Source: CALODL01 sp942492115
GTDB lineage: Bacteria; Planctomycetota; Phycisphaerae; UBA1845; CAIVHJ01
Length of the DNA: 64,000 nt
Assembly: GCA_942492115.1 (NCBI GenBank)
Contig: CALODL010000024.1
Span: 124,001 to 188,000 of the forward strand
Reading direction: 5' to 3'
The stretch's first letter is position 1. Each line of letters opens with the position of its first letter. Both the position numbers and the translations under genes were made by a program. A model generated the notes under the pieces. That model was given only the letters and a program-made list of their open reading frames with translations, had not been told where the DNA came from and did no database searches. This document shows, piece by piece, positions 45,052-55,509 of this stretch.

Positions 45052-48000
45052 ATGACTCCGGAGCAGTTTGAACAGATCGAACGACTCTTCGAGGAAGCCA
45101 GCGCCCTGGCGGCATCCCAACGGAGTGCTTTTCTCGACCGTGCGTGTCAGGATGCGGTCGTTCGGCGCGAAGTTGAAGCCCTGCTGGGCGAAGATGACCT
45201 CATTCAGGCCAAGACCGAGACGCTCGGCCACAAGATCGATGCCGCGCGACAGGCATGGGACCGGCCTGCTCAGGATGTTGCGCCACCGCAACTCGAGCAC
45301 TACACCGTGTTGGGCCAGCTTGGCGAGGGCGGTTTCGGGACCGTGTACCGTGCTCGGCAGGAACACCCGATTCGCCGCGACGTGGCGCTCAAGATCATCA
45401 AACTGGGCATGGACACGCGCCAGGTCATCGCCCGATTCGAGGCCGAACGCCAGGCCCTGGCAATGATGGACCACCCTGGAATCGCCAAGGTGCTCGATGC
45501 CGGCGCCACGGATACGGGCCGGCCTTACTTCGTCATGGAACTGGTCGGCGGAGCCCCGATCACCACCTATTGCGATCGCCACAACCTGGCCATGGCCGAG
45601 CGCCTGGAGTTGTTCACCCAGGTCTGCCACGCGGTCCAACACGCCCACCAGAAAGGCATCATTCACCGAGACATCAAACCCAGTAATGTGCTGGTCACAG
45701 AGCAGGATGGCAGGCCTGTTCCCAAAGTCATTGATTTCGGCATCGCCAAAGCGACCGCCCAACGACTGACCGAGCATGCGGTCTTCACGGAACAGGGCGT
45801 GTTCATTGGAACGCCCGAATACATGAGCCCTGAACAGGCCGCACGGACCGAAGTCGACATCGACACGCGCAGCGACATCTACTCACTCGGCGTGTTACTG
45901 TACGAACTGTTGACCGGCACGACGCCTTTCGATGGTCGCCGATTGCGCAGCGCTGCCTACGGAGAGATTCAGCGAATCATTCGCGAGGAGGAGCCCCCGC
46001 GGCCCTCCACACGTCTGTCCACGCTCGGAGCCGACGCAGGTGCGGTCGCCCGGCGTCGTCAGGTCGATGTCCACCGCTTGCGCAAGTCCATGCGGGGCGA
46101 CCTGGACTGGATCATCATGAAGTGCCTCGAGAAAGACCGCGCGCGCCGATACGAAAGTGCCAGCGGTCTGGCCGAAGACCTCGCCCGGCACCTCCACGAC
46201 GAACCGGTGCTGGCCTCACCGCCGAGCGCATCGTATCGCATGCGCAAAATGATCCGGCGGCACCGCGGGGCCTTCATCGCAACATCCTTGATTCTCAGCG
46301 TTCTGGTCCTGGGCATGGCCGGTACCCTCACCGGCTGGGTGCGCGCCACGTCGGCCAGAACAGAGGCCGTCCGACAGCGTGAACGCGCCGACAGCGCAGC
46401 GCGGCAGGCACAGGAGGACGCCCAAACCGCACGGCGCATCACTGACTTTCTCGTGGGGCTGTTCGAAGCTTCTGATCCCAAGATCGCGGCGGGCGAAACG
46501 GTGACGGCCCGTGATCTGCTCGACAAGGGTGCGGTCGATGTCGAAGCGCTCGACGATGAGCCGCACATTCAAGTCGAGCTACGCGAAACCATCGGTTGGA
46601 TCTTTCTATTACTGGGTCAATACGACGCCGCACGCCCCCTGCTGGACAAAGCCCACTCGTATCGCCTGGATCATCCCGACAATGAACTGGCCCTCGCTGC
46701 CAGCCTGCATCGGATGGCCAATCTGCACGATGCCGTGGGCAGCTACGACGCAGCCGAGCCCCTTGCCGCGCGCTCCGTCGAGATCCGGCGCCGACTTCTT
46801 GGCGACTCACGCGAGCTTGCTGAAAGCCTCAACACGCTGGGAAACGTGGTCTGGCATCAGGGACGTCTGGACGAGGCCGAGACCATCCATCGCGCAGCGC
46901 TGGCGATCCGGGAGAACATTCTGCCGGCCGATCACGACGACATCGCCAAGAGCCTGCACAATATTGGCGCGCTGCGCTATTTTGCGTCGGACTATGCGGC
47001 TGCTGAAGACCTGTACAAACGTTCGATTGATATTGAGCGACAACACGGAGAGGACAACTACCATCTGGCGACGAGTATGCACGTCCTGGCTATCGTCTAT
47101 CAGGATCAGGGCAAGTACTCCGACGCGCTACGCCTCGAAACGCGTTCACTGCAGATCAGAGAACATGTTCTCGGCCCCCAGCACACGCACGTTGCCCTCA
47201 GCCTCACCACACTGGGCAATATTTACAAGCTGATCGATCAGCCCGAAAAAGCCGTCCCGTACATCGAGCGCGCCGTGACCATTGCGGAAGAAGCATGGGG
47301 GCCGGACCATGGTGAGCTGTGGTGGATGAAGCGCAGCCTGGCCCGGGCGTTGATCGATGCCGGCCACATCGATCGAGCGCACGCGACCCTGGAAGAACTC
47401 ATTGGCACCATCGAGGCGGCCGAGAAGCCGCACTCTCTGCCATACAACCTGAACACACTCGCAACCCTGGCTCTCGAACGAAACGACCTCGCGGAAGCTG
47501 AACGGTTGTATTCTCGATCCAACGAAATCAACGCGGCCGAGATCGAACAGGGCAGTGCCGGAGCAATGCTCGGTGTCGCCGGCATGGCCCGGGTACGGCA
47601 CGCGCAAGGTCGGCTGGATGACGCATACGCCGACTTCATGCGGGCGCTTCCGCCCATGACCGCCGCATGGGGGCCACAGGACCGCGATACGCTCGAGACG
47701 CGCACGCACTATGCAGCTCTACTGGACGATCGGGGCGACCTCGAAGCCGCCGTCGCCGAAGCCCGTGCGATCATTGCCATCCGCCAGGCACAGGCCGATA
47801 CGCCGCAGACGACGGCCCACGCTCTGGACCAGACCGCGCGGACACTGTTGACCATCCGTCCCGCAACCGTGCGCGATGCACAGGCTGCCCTGACCTATGC
47901 CCTGCGCGCCACCACCGCAGAGCGGACCAATCCACGGTACCTGGCCACGCTGGCCCGGGCTCAGGCCGCGACGGCCGATCTCTCAGCGGCCTCCACGACG

Positions 48001-48102
48001 CAGCAACGAGCCATTGATGCGTTGCCTGCAGGCTCGCCACTACGGCCCATCTACCAGGCCACGCTCGAGACGTATCACGGCCAGTTACGTTCTCCGCCCT
48101 GA
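45052..48102 (+). CDS. Receptor-type Ser/Thr protein kinase with TPR tail (second copy)
   Basis: 1,016 residues. Kinase: GEGGFGTVY (91-99), Lys114, HRDIKPSN (205-212), DFG 228-230, PEYMSPEQ. A membrane helix is near 409-430. A long TPR superhelix follows (about 440-1010), with units such as AESLNTLGNVVWHQGRLDEAETIHRAA and ALSLTTLGNIYKLIDQPEKA. Unlike the first kinase it has no sigma factor directly upstream. Both kinases share the same architecture, so a duplication is likely. Confidence 0.93.
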   Translation: MTPEQFEQIERLFEEASALAASQRSAFLDRACQDAVVRREVEALLGEDDLIQAKTETLGHKIDAARQAWDRPAQDVAPPQLEHYTVLGQLGEGGFGTVYRARQEHPIRRDVALKIIKLGMDTRQVIARFEAERQALAMMDHPGIAKVLDAGATDTGRPYFVMELVGGAPITTYCDRHNLAMAERLELFTQVCHAVQHAHQKGIIHRDIKPSNVLVTEQDGRPVPKVIDFGIAKATAQRLTEHAVFTEQGVFIGTPEYMSPEQAARTEVDIDTRSDIYSLGVLLYELLTGTTPFDGRRLRSAAYGEIQRIIREEEPPRPSTRLSTLGADAGAVARRRQVDVHRLRKSMRGDLDWIIMKCLEKDRARRYESASGLAEDLARHLHDEPVLASPPSASYRMRKMIRRHRGAFIATSLILSVLVLGMAGTLTGWVRATSARTEAVRQRERADSAARQAQEDAQTARRITDFLVGLFEASDPKIAAGETVTARDLLDKGAVDVEALDDEPHIQVELRETIGWIFLLLGQYDAARPLLDKAHSYRLDHPDNELALAASLHRMANLHDAVGSYDAAEPLAARSVEIRRRLLGDSRELAESLNTLGNVVWHQGRLDEAETIHRAALAIRENILPADHDDIAKSLHNIGALRYFASDYAAAEDLYKRSIDIERQHGEDNYHLATSMHVLAIVYQDQGKYSDALRLETRSLQIREHVLGPQHTHVALSLTTLGNIYKLIDQPEKAVPYIERAVTIAEEAWGPDHGELWWMKRSLARALIDAGHIDRAHATLEELIGTIEAAEKPHSLPYNLNTLATLALERNDLAEAERLYSRSNEINAAEIEQGSAGAMLGVAGMARVRHAQGRLDDAYADFMRALPPMTAAWGPQDRDTLETRTHYAALLDDRGDLEAAVAEARAIIAIRQAQADTPQTTAHALDQTARTLLTIRPATVRDAQAALTYALRATTAERTNPRYLATLARAQAATADLSAASTTQQRAIDALPAGSPLRPIYQATLETYHGQLRSPP

Positions 48103-48176
48103 CGACGCGCTCCGGTGGACGCTGCGTTTATTCAACTGTACGATCACGTGCGCATCAGCCAGGTGGAGCAGGACCC

Positions 48177-49391
48177 ATGACCCCGACGAACGACGTGCCC
48201 GGAATCGAAGTCACTCCAGCGCATGACGACAACGAGGTTCGGACATTTCTGAACATCGTCAGCAACGCCCTGAACTTCGGCGATGCCGATCTCGACGTGT
48301 GGATCGAGCGCGAGGGTGCCGAGAATGCCCGTGTCGTGCGCGTCGATGGCCACATCGCCGGCGGCATGACTTACCAACCGCTTGGCCAGTGGTTTGGTGG
48401 ACGGGTCGTATCCATGGGTGGAGTCCGTGCAGTCGGTATCGCACCCGAGCACCGTGCAGCCGGCGTCGCGTCGACGATGATCGCAGCGGTCCTGAGTGAG
48501 ATGCGCGAACGCGGAATGCCTCTGGCGACCCTGTACCCTTCGACCCAGAAAGTCTATCGCAACGCGGGGTTCGAGAAAGCGGGCGTGCGTCGCCAGTACC
48601 GCATGTCCACACATCGCATCGATGTCCGTGACCGCACACTCGACATCCGGCCCATCGTACCCGCTGACCGGGAGCTGCTCGAAGCACTGTACACCACGTG
48701 CGCACGGCGCACGGCTGGCCATGTGGCACGCAACCCGTGGATGTGGCAACGCACGCTCGACCCCGCGCCCTGGATGAAGCCCATACAAGGCTATGTGGCC
48801 CTGCATCAGGGCGTCCCCGAAGGGTACATGACGTTGAGCAGCACGCTTGCTGCCCCGCCCCATGACTATGTGATGGACGTCCAGGAATTCGTCGCCACGA
48901 CTCCGGCAGCAGGTCGCAGGCTGTGGACGCTCCTGGCGGATCACCGCTCGATGGCCAACCACGTGACGTGGTTCGGTCCACCGGCCGACCCGCTGCTGTA
49001 TCTGCTCAACGATCAGGCCTTCACCATGGGCCTGGCCATTGACTGGATGATGCGCATCGTCGATGTGCCTGCAGCCCTGCAGGCGCGCGGCTATCCCGCC
49101 GGGCTCACTGGTGAACTGCACCTCGATATCCATGATGATGTCCTGGAACACAACAACCGGCGGTTTGTGGTCCACGTCGATCAGGGCCGTGCCCACGTCG
49201 AGGCGGGCGGCCGCGGTGATGTTGCCCTCGACATCCGTGGTCTTGCTCCGCTCTACAGCGGTCACTTGTCCGCACGGGAATTGATCTCCACCGGCTACCT
49301 CGACGCCGCAAGTGTGGATGAGCACGATGCGTTGGACCTGGCCACGGCCGCGTTCGCCGGGCCGCCCCCCTGGATGCCGGACATGTTCTGA
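48177..49391 (+). CDS. Eis-like GNAT acetyltransferase
   Basis: 404 residues from an ATG with GGAGCAGGA upstream. The first GNAT domain is visible as MGGVRAVGIAPEHRAAGVASTMI (acetyl-CoA binding Q/RxxGxG/A-type) and LATLYPSTQKVYRNAGFEKAG. A second degenerate GNAT-like part and an SCP2-like C-terminal domain (ELHLDIHDD, FVVHVDQGRAHVEAG) follow, ending in a C-terminal Phe carboxylate as in Eis proteins. Eis enzymes acetylate amines such as aminoglycosides or lysines. The substrate here is unknown. Confidence 0.92.
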   Translation: MTPTNDVPGIEVTPAHDDNEVRTFLNIVSNALNFGDADLDVWIEREGAENARVVRVDGHIAGGMTYQPLGQWFGGRVVSMGGVRAVGIAPEHRAAGVASTMIAAVLSEMRERGMPLATLYPSTQKVYRNAGFEKAGVRRQYRMSTHRIDVRDRTLDIRPIVPADRELLEALYTTCARRTAGHVARNPWMWQRTLDPAPWMKPIQGYVALHQGVPEGYMTLSSTLAAPPHDYVMDVQEFVATTPAAGRRLWTLLADHRSMANHVTWFGPPADPLLYLLNDQAFTMGLAIDWMMRIVDVPAALQARGYPAGLTGELHLDIHDDVLEHNNRRFVVHVDQGRAHVEAGGRGDVALDIRGLAPLYSGHLSARELISTGYLDAASVDEHDALDLATAAFAGPPPWMPDMF

Positions 49392-49587
49392 CGCCAGCCG
49401 CCGGGACGGTCAGGCACCCTGTGTAGTGCCCGCTTTCGAACACGCTGGTTGTGCAACTCATAATCAAGTGCCCCACTGCACATCGTGGTCAACGGTCCAC
49501 TTGTCGGTTGACCTCACCCTTGCGCCGGCCCACAATGAAATCTCCGAGGGCGCAGGTGTCGACGTCAGGCACATCGTGGGGGTATCG

Positions 49588-52500
49588 ATGAATTCGACAA
49601 GGTGGATGAAGCCTGTTGGGCGGGCCCTGCTGATCGCGGGTTGCAATGCAGCGATCGTGTGTGGATCGGGACCCGTGACACCGTCACCGAACTGGAGTGC
49701 TACGTTCCAGTTTCCAGATGATCCCTTTGCCGTCATCAACTACGACAATCAGCAGCCCGGCTGGATCAAGTTTGCCATCCTCACCTGTGATCCGGGTACG
49801 GTGTACTTTCAGAACAGTGTCCTCTACCCCTTCCACTACGATTTCGCCTCCGCCGAGATGGATCCGTTCGTTGGGTTGACTCCAGCACAATTCGATGCGC
49901 TCACGCTGTTTGCAGATGGGCAGGAGGCTGTACTTGGCGCGGTGCTTGTTCCCCCGATGGTCGGGTTCGCCCACGCCATTCCCGAGTACGGTATCCAGTT
50001 CGTCAGGCACGACGCGTACTCTGCCCAGGACGTCATTGATCTGTTCAATGCGGTCACGACCAGTATCGTCGCCAGTCCCGAGGTCACTGCGTACTACTTC
50101 CCCACATTCGAACAGCAGGCTGCCGCCGAAGCCCATCGCGAGGTACTCGAAGCCGCCGGCGTCACCGTGAGCTCAACCGCACGGTGGACGCTGGGTAACA
50201 GTTGCTACGCCTCGGGTTGGGCACTGGGCCGTTTGCGCTACGTTGCTGCGGAAGACATTACCGCAGCCTACCTCGCCGGCACGCTGCAACCCGATGACAT
50301 CCTGTTGACCGATGGGATCCCGGCCGAATTGCCGTTTGTGTCCGGCATCATCTCGCTGGCTCCGTCGACACCCAACTCCCACGTCGCCATTCTCGCAGCA
50401 TCCTACGGCGTCCCCTTCGTTCATCTCGCCGACCCCCACGATGCCGACAAGGCCCTCGGATTGCTCGACCGCACGATCGTCCTGCGCGCATACGGCGATC
50501 CGATCTTCGGGTGCGCGGCCCGGACCATCGATGCGTCTGCGCTGACGCAGGACACCGTCGACAGTCTGCTCGACCTCCGCGCCCTCCCCCCGCTCGCGAT
50601 CGCACCCGTGGCCCCCTATGGTGCGTCATCTGCCTCGGTTGCGGGGCTGGTGCCCGCTGACATTCAATACTTTGGAGGCAAGGCGGCCAATTTCGGTTTT
50701 CTGCGCCGTGCGATTCCCGCGGCCTCACCAGTCGCCACAGGGCTGTCGTTCGACGTGTGGACAGCATTCCTCGACCAGACGCTGGGGTCAGGGGTCACGT
50801 TGCGCAGTCACATCACTGCCCGGTTGAGTGATTACACCTATCCCCCGAACATGACCGCCCTCACCGCCGACCTCGAAGCCCTGAGGGACCTCATCAAGGA
50901 CGATGCTCAGACCTCCTTCGACCCGCTCACCCGCGCCGACATCATTGCCGCGCTGCAAGACCCGCAATTTGGTTTCGACCCAGATCTCAAGATCCGCTTT
51001 CGCAGCTCGACCAATGTCGAGGACAGCGACCAGTTCGTCGGAGCCGGGTTGTACGACAGCAAGAGCGGTTGCCTGGCCGACGACCTTGACGGTGATACGC
51101 TTGGCCCGAGTCATTGCGATCCGACCGATGCAGATGAACGTGGCGTATTCCGCGCCATCCGCCGGGTCTTCGCCAGCTTCTACAACGACAATGCTTTCCT
51201 GGAACGCCTGCGGCGCGGGGTCAACGAGGCCGACGTCGGGATGGCCGTTCTGGCACACCATTCGTTCCCCGATCCCATCGAGCTGGCCAACGGCGTGGCC
51301 ACCTACCGGCATGGTCCCGGGAGCTTCACATCGGCGTATCTCGTCACCCAGGCAGGTGATGTGTCGGTCACCAATCCGGACGGCAGCGCTACGCCGGAAG
51401 AAGTCGACGTATACATCTCCAGCGGCGGTTCGATCTGGCCCATCGTGCTCCAGCATTCGAACCTCGTCCAGCTCGGCGACACGGTCCTCGACGATCCGGA
51501 TGACTATGTCGCGCTGACCCAACTGCTCATCGACGTGGCCACCGAGTTCGGCAACCACACTGGCCTCGCCCAATTCGTGCTGGAGTTCGAGTACAAGAAA
51601 ATGGCACCGGGCGGAGGCGCGGTTCCGAGTGGAGGCCTGGTCGTAAAGCAGGTTCGTCAATTGCCGCAACCAGATGAGACACCCAACATCGTACCATTCT
51701 TGATCAGCGAGCCGACGGAGCTGTGCGTGTTCCAGGGTGAGACCGGTGATGTGTATGGCAATCATCGGGTCAAGTCGCAGTGGTTGGCCAACACGCGCAA
51801 TACCTGGCTCGACGCGGACGCGTTGGATACATCGCTATTCGACACGGTGTCCATGACTTACGCCGAAGGCTGCCAGTTGTTCGATATCGCTGCCCCGCTG
51901 GACAACTGGCCGAACCATGAACACACCATTGCTGGCGACACCTCGACCGATACGTGGTTCTTCGATCATCTGCAGAACCCACGGCACTTCGCATTGCAGG
52001 TCGGACCGATTCCGGAGTTCGTCTCCGCCGCCGACAGTCCCATCGTCGTGCTCGGCGATTTCGGTTTTCCGTATGACTTCAGCAACAACGCGTGCTTTTT
52101 CGTCACCGTCGATTACGACACGCCCGTCCCTGGCTGGGACTGGACGGGGCCCATCATGACCACGACGGACTATGCCACGCTGTGCACCTGCCCGCACCCG
52201 CGCGTTGGAGACGTCCTCAAGAGCCGCGTGTTCATCGATCCCGGCGTGGCCACGTACGACATCTCGTTCTACTGGCCCCCCGATCCGGGCGCTGCCGCCG
52301 GCTACACCGCCCCGCTGGTCCGCTGGGTCGAGACCATCATCACCGGCCTGACCACCGAGCCGCTCGTCTTGACTGACACGTACGCCCAGACCTACCGCCC
52401 CGAGCATCACAACTTCTCAGAACATTTCATCTTCGAACCGGCGCTCGATCCCGGCCTGACCCCTGAGCAAAGACAGGAGCTGGCCGCCGCCGACATCCGC

Positions 52501-52785
52501 GCCATCCACGTCCACGGCGGTTTCTCCGAAGCACTGTTCGTTTACTACAGCGACGCCGAGTGGGGCTCGACCTGCAACGCCTGTTTCGACCGCGGCGACA
52601 TCGACATCAACGGCACGACCGATCTCGACGACATTTTGTGTGTCGTCAGTGCGGCCATCGATGTCGCGTGCTCTGGCGCCGACATTCTACCGTGCACGCC
52701 TGACGGCACGGTCGACTCGACCGACGTCATTGGAATACTCGACGCGTTCGCCGGCGCGAAGCTGTGTGAACCCACGTGTTATTGA
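49588..52785 (+). CDS. Exported PEP-synthase-like protein (swivel and PPDK-N/ATP-grasp domains) with dockerin-like tail
   Basis: 1,065 residues. A signal peptide with a possible lipobox (LLIAGC) is followed by a domain of unknown type. A PEP-utilising swivel motif is at 258-275 (TPNSHVAILAASYGVPFV) with the phosphate-carrying His265. The pyruvate-phosphate-dikinase N-terminal/ATP-grasp domain is at about 360-695: FGGKAANFGFLRR (363-375), IRFRSSTNVEDSDQF (469-483), VLEFEYKK (664-671) and VVKQVRQLP. The PEP-synthase order is thus inverted, with no C-terminal TIM barrel. A dockerin-like calcium pair ends it (DIDINGTTDLDDI, DGTVDSTDVI). Catalysis outside the cell would need exported ATP, so a binding or sensing role is likely. 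Confidence 0.88.
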   Translation: MNSTRWMKPVGRALLIAGCNAAIVCGSGPVTPSPNWSATFQFPDDPFAVINYDNQQPGWIKFAILTCDPGTVYFQNSVLYPFHYDFASAEMDPFVGLTPAQFDALTLFADGQEAVLGAVLVPPMVGFAHAIPEYGIQFVRHDAYSAQDVIDLFNAVTTSIVASPEVTAYYFPTFEQQAAAEAHREVLEAAGVTVSSTARWTLGNSCYASGWALGRLRYVAAEDITAAYLAGTLQPDDILLTDGIPAELPFVSGIISLAPSTPNSHVAILAASYGVPFVHLADPHDADKALGLLDRTIVLRAYGDPIFGCAARTIDASALTQDTVDSLLDLRALPPLAIAPVAPYGASSASVAGLVPADIQYFGGKAANFGFLRRAIPAASPVATGLSFDVWTAFLDQTLGSGVTLRSHITARLSDYTYPPNMTALTADLEALRDLIKDDAQTSFDPLTRADIIAALQDPQFGFDPDLKIRFRSSTNVEDSDQFVGAGLYDSKSGCLADDLDGDTLGPSHCDPTDADERGVFRAIRRVFASFYNDNAFLERLRRGVNEADVGMAVLAHHSFPDPIELANGVATYRHGPGSFTSAYLVTQAGDVSVTNPDGSATPEEVDVYISSGGSIWPIVLQHSNLVQLGDTVLDDPDDYVALTQLLIDVATEFGNHTGLAQFVLEFEYKKMAPGGGAVPSGGLVVKQVRQLPQPDETPNIVPFLISEPTELCVFQGETGDVYGNHRVKSQWLANTRNTWLDADALDTSLFDTVSMTYAEGCQLFDIAAPLDNWPNHEHTIAGDTSTDTWFFDHLQNPRHFALQVGPIPEFVSAADSPIVVLGDFGFPYDFSNNACFFVTVDYDTPVPGWDWTGPIMTTTDYATLCTCPHPRVGDVLKSRVFIDPGVATYDISFYWPPDPGAAAGYTAPLVRWVETIITGLTTEPLVLTDTYAQTYRPEHHNFSEHFIFEPALDPGLTPEQRQELAAADIRAIHVHGGFSEALFVYYSDAEWGSTCNACFDRGDIDINGTTDLDDILCVVSAAIDVACSGADILPCTPDGTVDSTDVIGILDAFAGAKLCEPTCY

Positions 52786-52813
52786 GCCCGCCCTTCTGCG
52801 GCGGTGTCCCATA

Positions 52814-55039
52814 CTAAGCACTCTCCTTGCGGAACGAGTGCCCGGTCTTCAAACCGGCAACGAACAGCACCAGCGCCACGGCTCCCAGGAAGAAGATCGT
52901 GTCGCCCGGCACGCGCATCCACCGCAGGTTCTGCATCAGGGGTGACTGCATGAATTCGCTGCTGCGGGCAAACCAGTAACCATGTTCGACCGACGCCCAG
53001 GTCTGCATCAGGCCGACGGGCAGCAGACTCAGCACACACATGGCCATGAGTCCGCCGTTCAGCGACCAGAACGAGAACCGCAGCAAGCCATTCTTCCATT
53101 CACGGCCGGGAATCAAGACCCGCAAACAGACCAGCATCAGTCCAATACCCAGCATGCCATACACTCCAAACAGGGCCGCATGGCCGTGCAGCGGTGTCGT
53201 ATTGAGACCCTGCATGTAGTACAGCGCGATCGGCGGATTGATCATGAACCCAAACAAGCCTGCACCGATCATGTTCCAGAAAGCAACGGCGATGAAGAAA
53301 TAGATCGGCCATTTGTAGCGCTGCACCCACGGCGAGCTTCTCGACCGCCGCAGGTCTTCCATGGCATCGAACCCGACCAGACACAGAGGCACGACCTCCA
53401 GAGCGCTGAACACCGATCCCCACGCAAGAGCCACTGTCGGCGTGCCGGAGAAATACAGGTGGTGGCACGTCCCGATGATCCCGCCCGACAGGAATATGGT
53501 TGCCGACAGCAATGCTGCGGCCGCTGCAACGCCTGGCCGAACCAGGTTCAGACGCATGAATATGAATGCGATGACCGTCGTGGCAAAGACCTCGAAGAAG
53601 CCCTCGACCCACAGGTGCACGACCCACCAACGCCAGTACTCTACGATTGTCAGGTGCGAGTGCTGTCCCCAGGTCAGACCCGCACCATAGAACAGCGCGA
53701 TCGCCCCTGTTGAAACCGCCAGCAGCCCAACGAGCTGTTTCTGCTCACCCTGTTGGCGTAAGGCCGGGCGAAGGACGCGCAGCATCAGGAACAGCCACAG
53801 CAGCAGACCCGCAAACAAGGCAATCTGCCACGCCCGCCCCAGATCGACGTACTCGTAGCCCTGATGGCCGAAGTAGAACGAGACCGTGTCGGACATCTTG
53901 TTCTGGATACTCATCCACTCGCCCGTCAGGGAGCCGACCACGACGAGAAGCAAGGCAACGAACAACACGTTGACGCCGAGGCGTTGCCCTGTGGGCTCCT
54001 GCTCGCTGACCAACGGACCAATGAACAGCCCGGCCGCAAGCCATGCCGTCGCAATCCAGAACAAGCCCATCTGGATATGCCACGTCCGGGTCACGCTGTA
54101 CGGTAGCCACTCGGACAATGGAAACCCGTAGAACCCGTCCCCCTCGACCCCATAGTGCGCCGTGATGACGCCCAGGAGCATCTGCACGAGAATCAGCGCC
54201 GACACGACCCAGAAGTACTTGACCGTTGCCCGCTGCGACGGTGTCGCGTCCCATTGGCCCAGGGGATCGACCTGGGGTGGGACGGGCTCGTCCTCTTCGC
54301 TGCGGCGCGACGCATACCACCATGCCATTCCCGAAATCCCGGCCAGCAGCATGATGATGCTCACGCCCGTCCAGACAACAGAATCCCCCGTTGCGCGATT
54401 CCCAACCAGGGGCTCATAAGGCCAGTTGTTGGTGTATGTGACGTGATCGTCTGGACGGTTCGTCGACGCCGCCCAGGATGTCCAGAAGAAAAATGCCGCC
54501 AGCTGGTGGAGTCGATCAGGATCCGTCACGGCTCCGGCCGGGATCGCGTAGTCGGTCCGGCCGTTGGAAAATATGTCGGAGTAATGAGCACAGTTGGCCG
54601 CGAAGGCCTCAGCTCGAATTGGATCTAGCGCAATGGACTGCGTCACTGGATCATAGGTGTTCGTCCGCATCACCTTGGACAATCGACCGCACAGTTGGGC
54701 CTGCTGCTCTTCATCGAGTTGCTCGAAGTCGGAACCGAATCCTGTGGTTGCCCAACGCTCGAGGATGAACATGGCCTCGCGGTGCAGCCAGTCCGCTGTC
54801 CAATCCGGAGCGACGTAGCTGCCGTGTCCCCAGATAGAGCCCACCTCCATGCCACCCAGCGATTGCCAGACGTTCTGCCCCGCCTCAATCTCACCTTCAT
54901 CAATGACAACGGTCCCATCGACAGTCAGCACCCGGTCTACAATGGGCGGCACTTCCTGATAGATGCGCACACCAATCCACCCGAGCACCACGAACGACAC
55001 CACCATCACGGCCGCAAAGGCCATCCACAACCGCTTCAT
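52814..55039 (-). CDS. norZ: Quinol-dependent nitric oxide reductase
   Basis: 741 residues from ATG 55039 with GAGGA (55045-55049) upstream. The protein is a fused NorC-NorB: an N-terminal membrane helix and periplasmic domain without a CxxCH heme site, then 12 or so helices. Ligand motifs for the low-spin heme and the heme b3/FeB centre are visible: TWHIQMGLFW, WWVVHLWVEGFFEVF, GTCHHLYF, LHGHAALFGVYGMLGIG. It reduces 2 NO to N2O using quinol. The MerR-type gene is only 31 nt upstream, so it is probably its autoregulated partner. Confidence 0.96.
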   Translation of the reverse strand: MKRLWMAFAAVMVVSFVVLGWIGVRIYQEVPPIVDRVLTVDGTVVIDEGEIEAGQNVWQSLGGMEVGSIWGHGSYVAPDWTADWLHREAMFILERWATTGFGSDFEQLDEEQQAQLCGRLSKVMRTNTYDPVTQSIALDPIRAEAFAANCAHYSDIFSNGRTDYAIPAGAVTDPDRLHQLAAFFFWTSWAASTNRPDDHVTYTNNWPYEPLVGNRATGDSVVWTGVSIIMLLAGISGMAWWYASRRSEEDEPVPPQVDPLGQWDATPSQRATVKYFWVVSALILVQMLLGVITAHYGVEGDGFYGFPLSEWLPYSVTRTWHIQMGLFWIATAWLAAGLFIGPLVSEQEPTGQRLGVNVLFVALLLVVVGSLTGEWMSIQNKMSDTVSFYFGHQGYEYVDLGRAWQIALFAGLLLWLFLMLRVLRPALRQQGEQKQLVGLLAVSTGAIALFYGAGLTWGQHSHLTIVEYWRWWVVHLWVEGFFEVFATTVIAFIFMRLNLVRPGVAAAAALLSATIFLSGGIIGTCHHLYFSGTPTVALAWGSVFSALEVVPLCLVGFDAMEDLRRSRSSPWVQRYKWPIYFFIAVAFWNMIGAGLFGFMINPPIALYYMQGLNTTPLHGHAALFGVYGMLGIGLMLVCLRVLIPGREWKNGLLRFSFWSLNGGLMAMCVLSLLPVGLMQTWASVEHGYWFARSSEFMQSPLMQNLRWMRVPGDTIFFLGAVALVLFVAGLKTGHSFRKESA

Positions 55040-55070
55040 CACATTCCTCAACTATTTTCGGGGTTCGTCA

Positions 55071-55475
55071 TCACGGCGTTCTGCGCCGTTTGTCAATGCC
55101 GTGCAAAAGCGGGCATTCGCCGACGGAATCCTGGGATTCGCATTGCATGAGGACCTTCTTCAACGACCGCTTCATCTTCTGCAGCGAGCTTATCTTCTGC
55201 TCGATGTCCGCGATCTTCTGCTCAGCCCGCTCACGGACATGTTTGCACCGGGTGTCGTCATCGACCCACAGCGCGATCAACTCCTTGATCTCAGCGAGCG
55301 TGAATCCCAGTTCCTTGGCGCGCCGAATGAACTGCAGTCGTTCGACGACCGACTCGTCGTATTGCCGATAGCCGGATGGGCGGCGTTCAGGTTCGGCCAG
55401 CACACCCTCGCGCTCGTAGTAGCGGATAGTCTCGATTCCAACGCCAGACCGCTTGGCAACTTCTCCAATTTTCAT
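55071..55475 (-). CDS. MerR-family regulator with MerR-type cysteines
   Basis: 134 residues from ATG 55475 (a GTG three bases upstream is also possible). The helix-turn-helix is MKIGEVAKRSGVGIETIRYYEREG. The effector region has Cys77 (DTRCKHV), Cys112 (LMQCESQ) and Cys121 (GECPLL). The spacing 35 and 9 matches the Cys82/117/126 trio of the mercury sensor MerR. A long dimer helix lies between. Unlike mer operons, the next gene is nitric oxide reductase. No mer or metal-efflux gene is in the window. It probably controls its own operon. Confidence 0.9.
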   Translation of the reverse strand: MKIGEVAKRSGVGIETIRYYEREGVLAEPERRPSGYRQYDESVVERLQFIRRAKELGFTLAEIKELIALWVDDDTRCKHVRERAEQKIADIEQKISSLQKMKRSLKKVLMQCESQDSVGECPLLHGIDKRRRTP

Positions 55476-55509
55476 CACCGCTCGAGATCTCCCAATCCGA
55501 TGGACGCCG

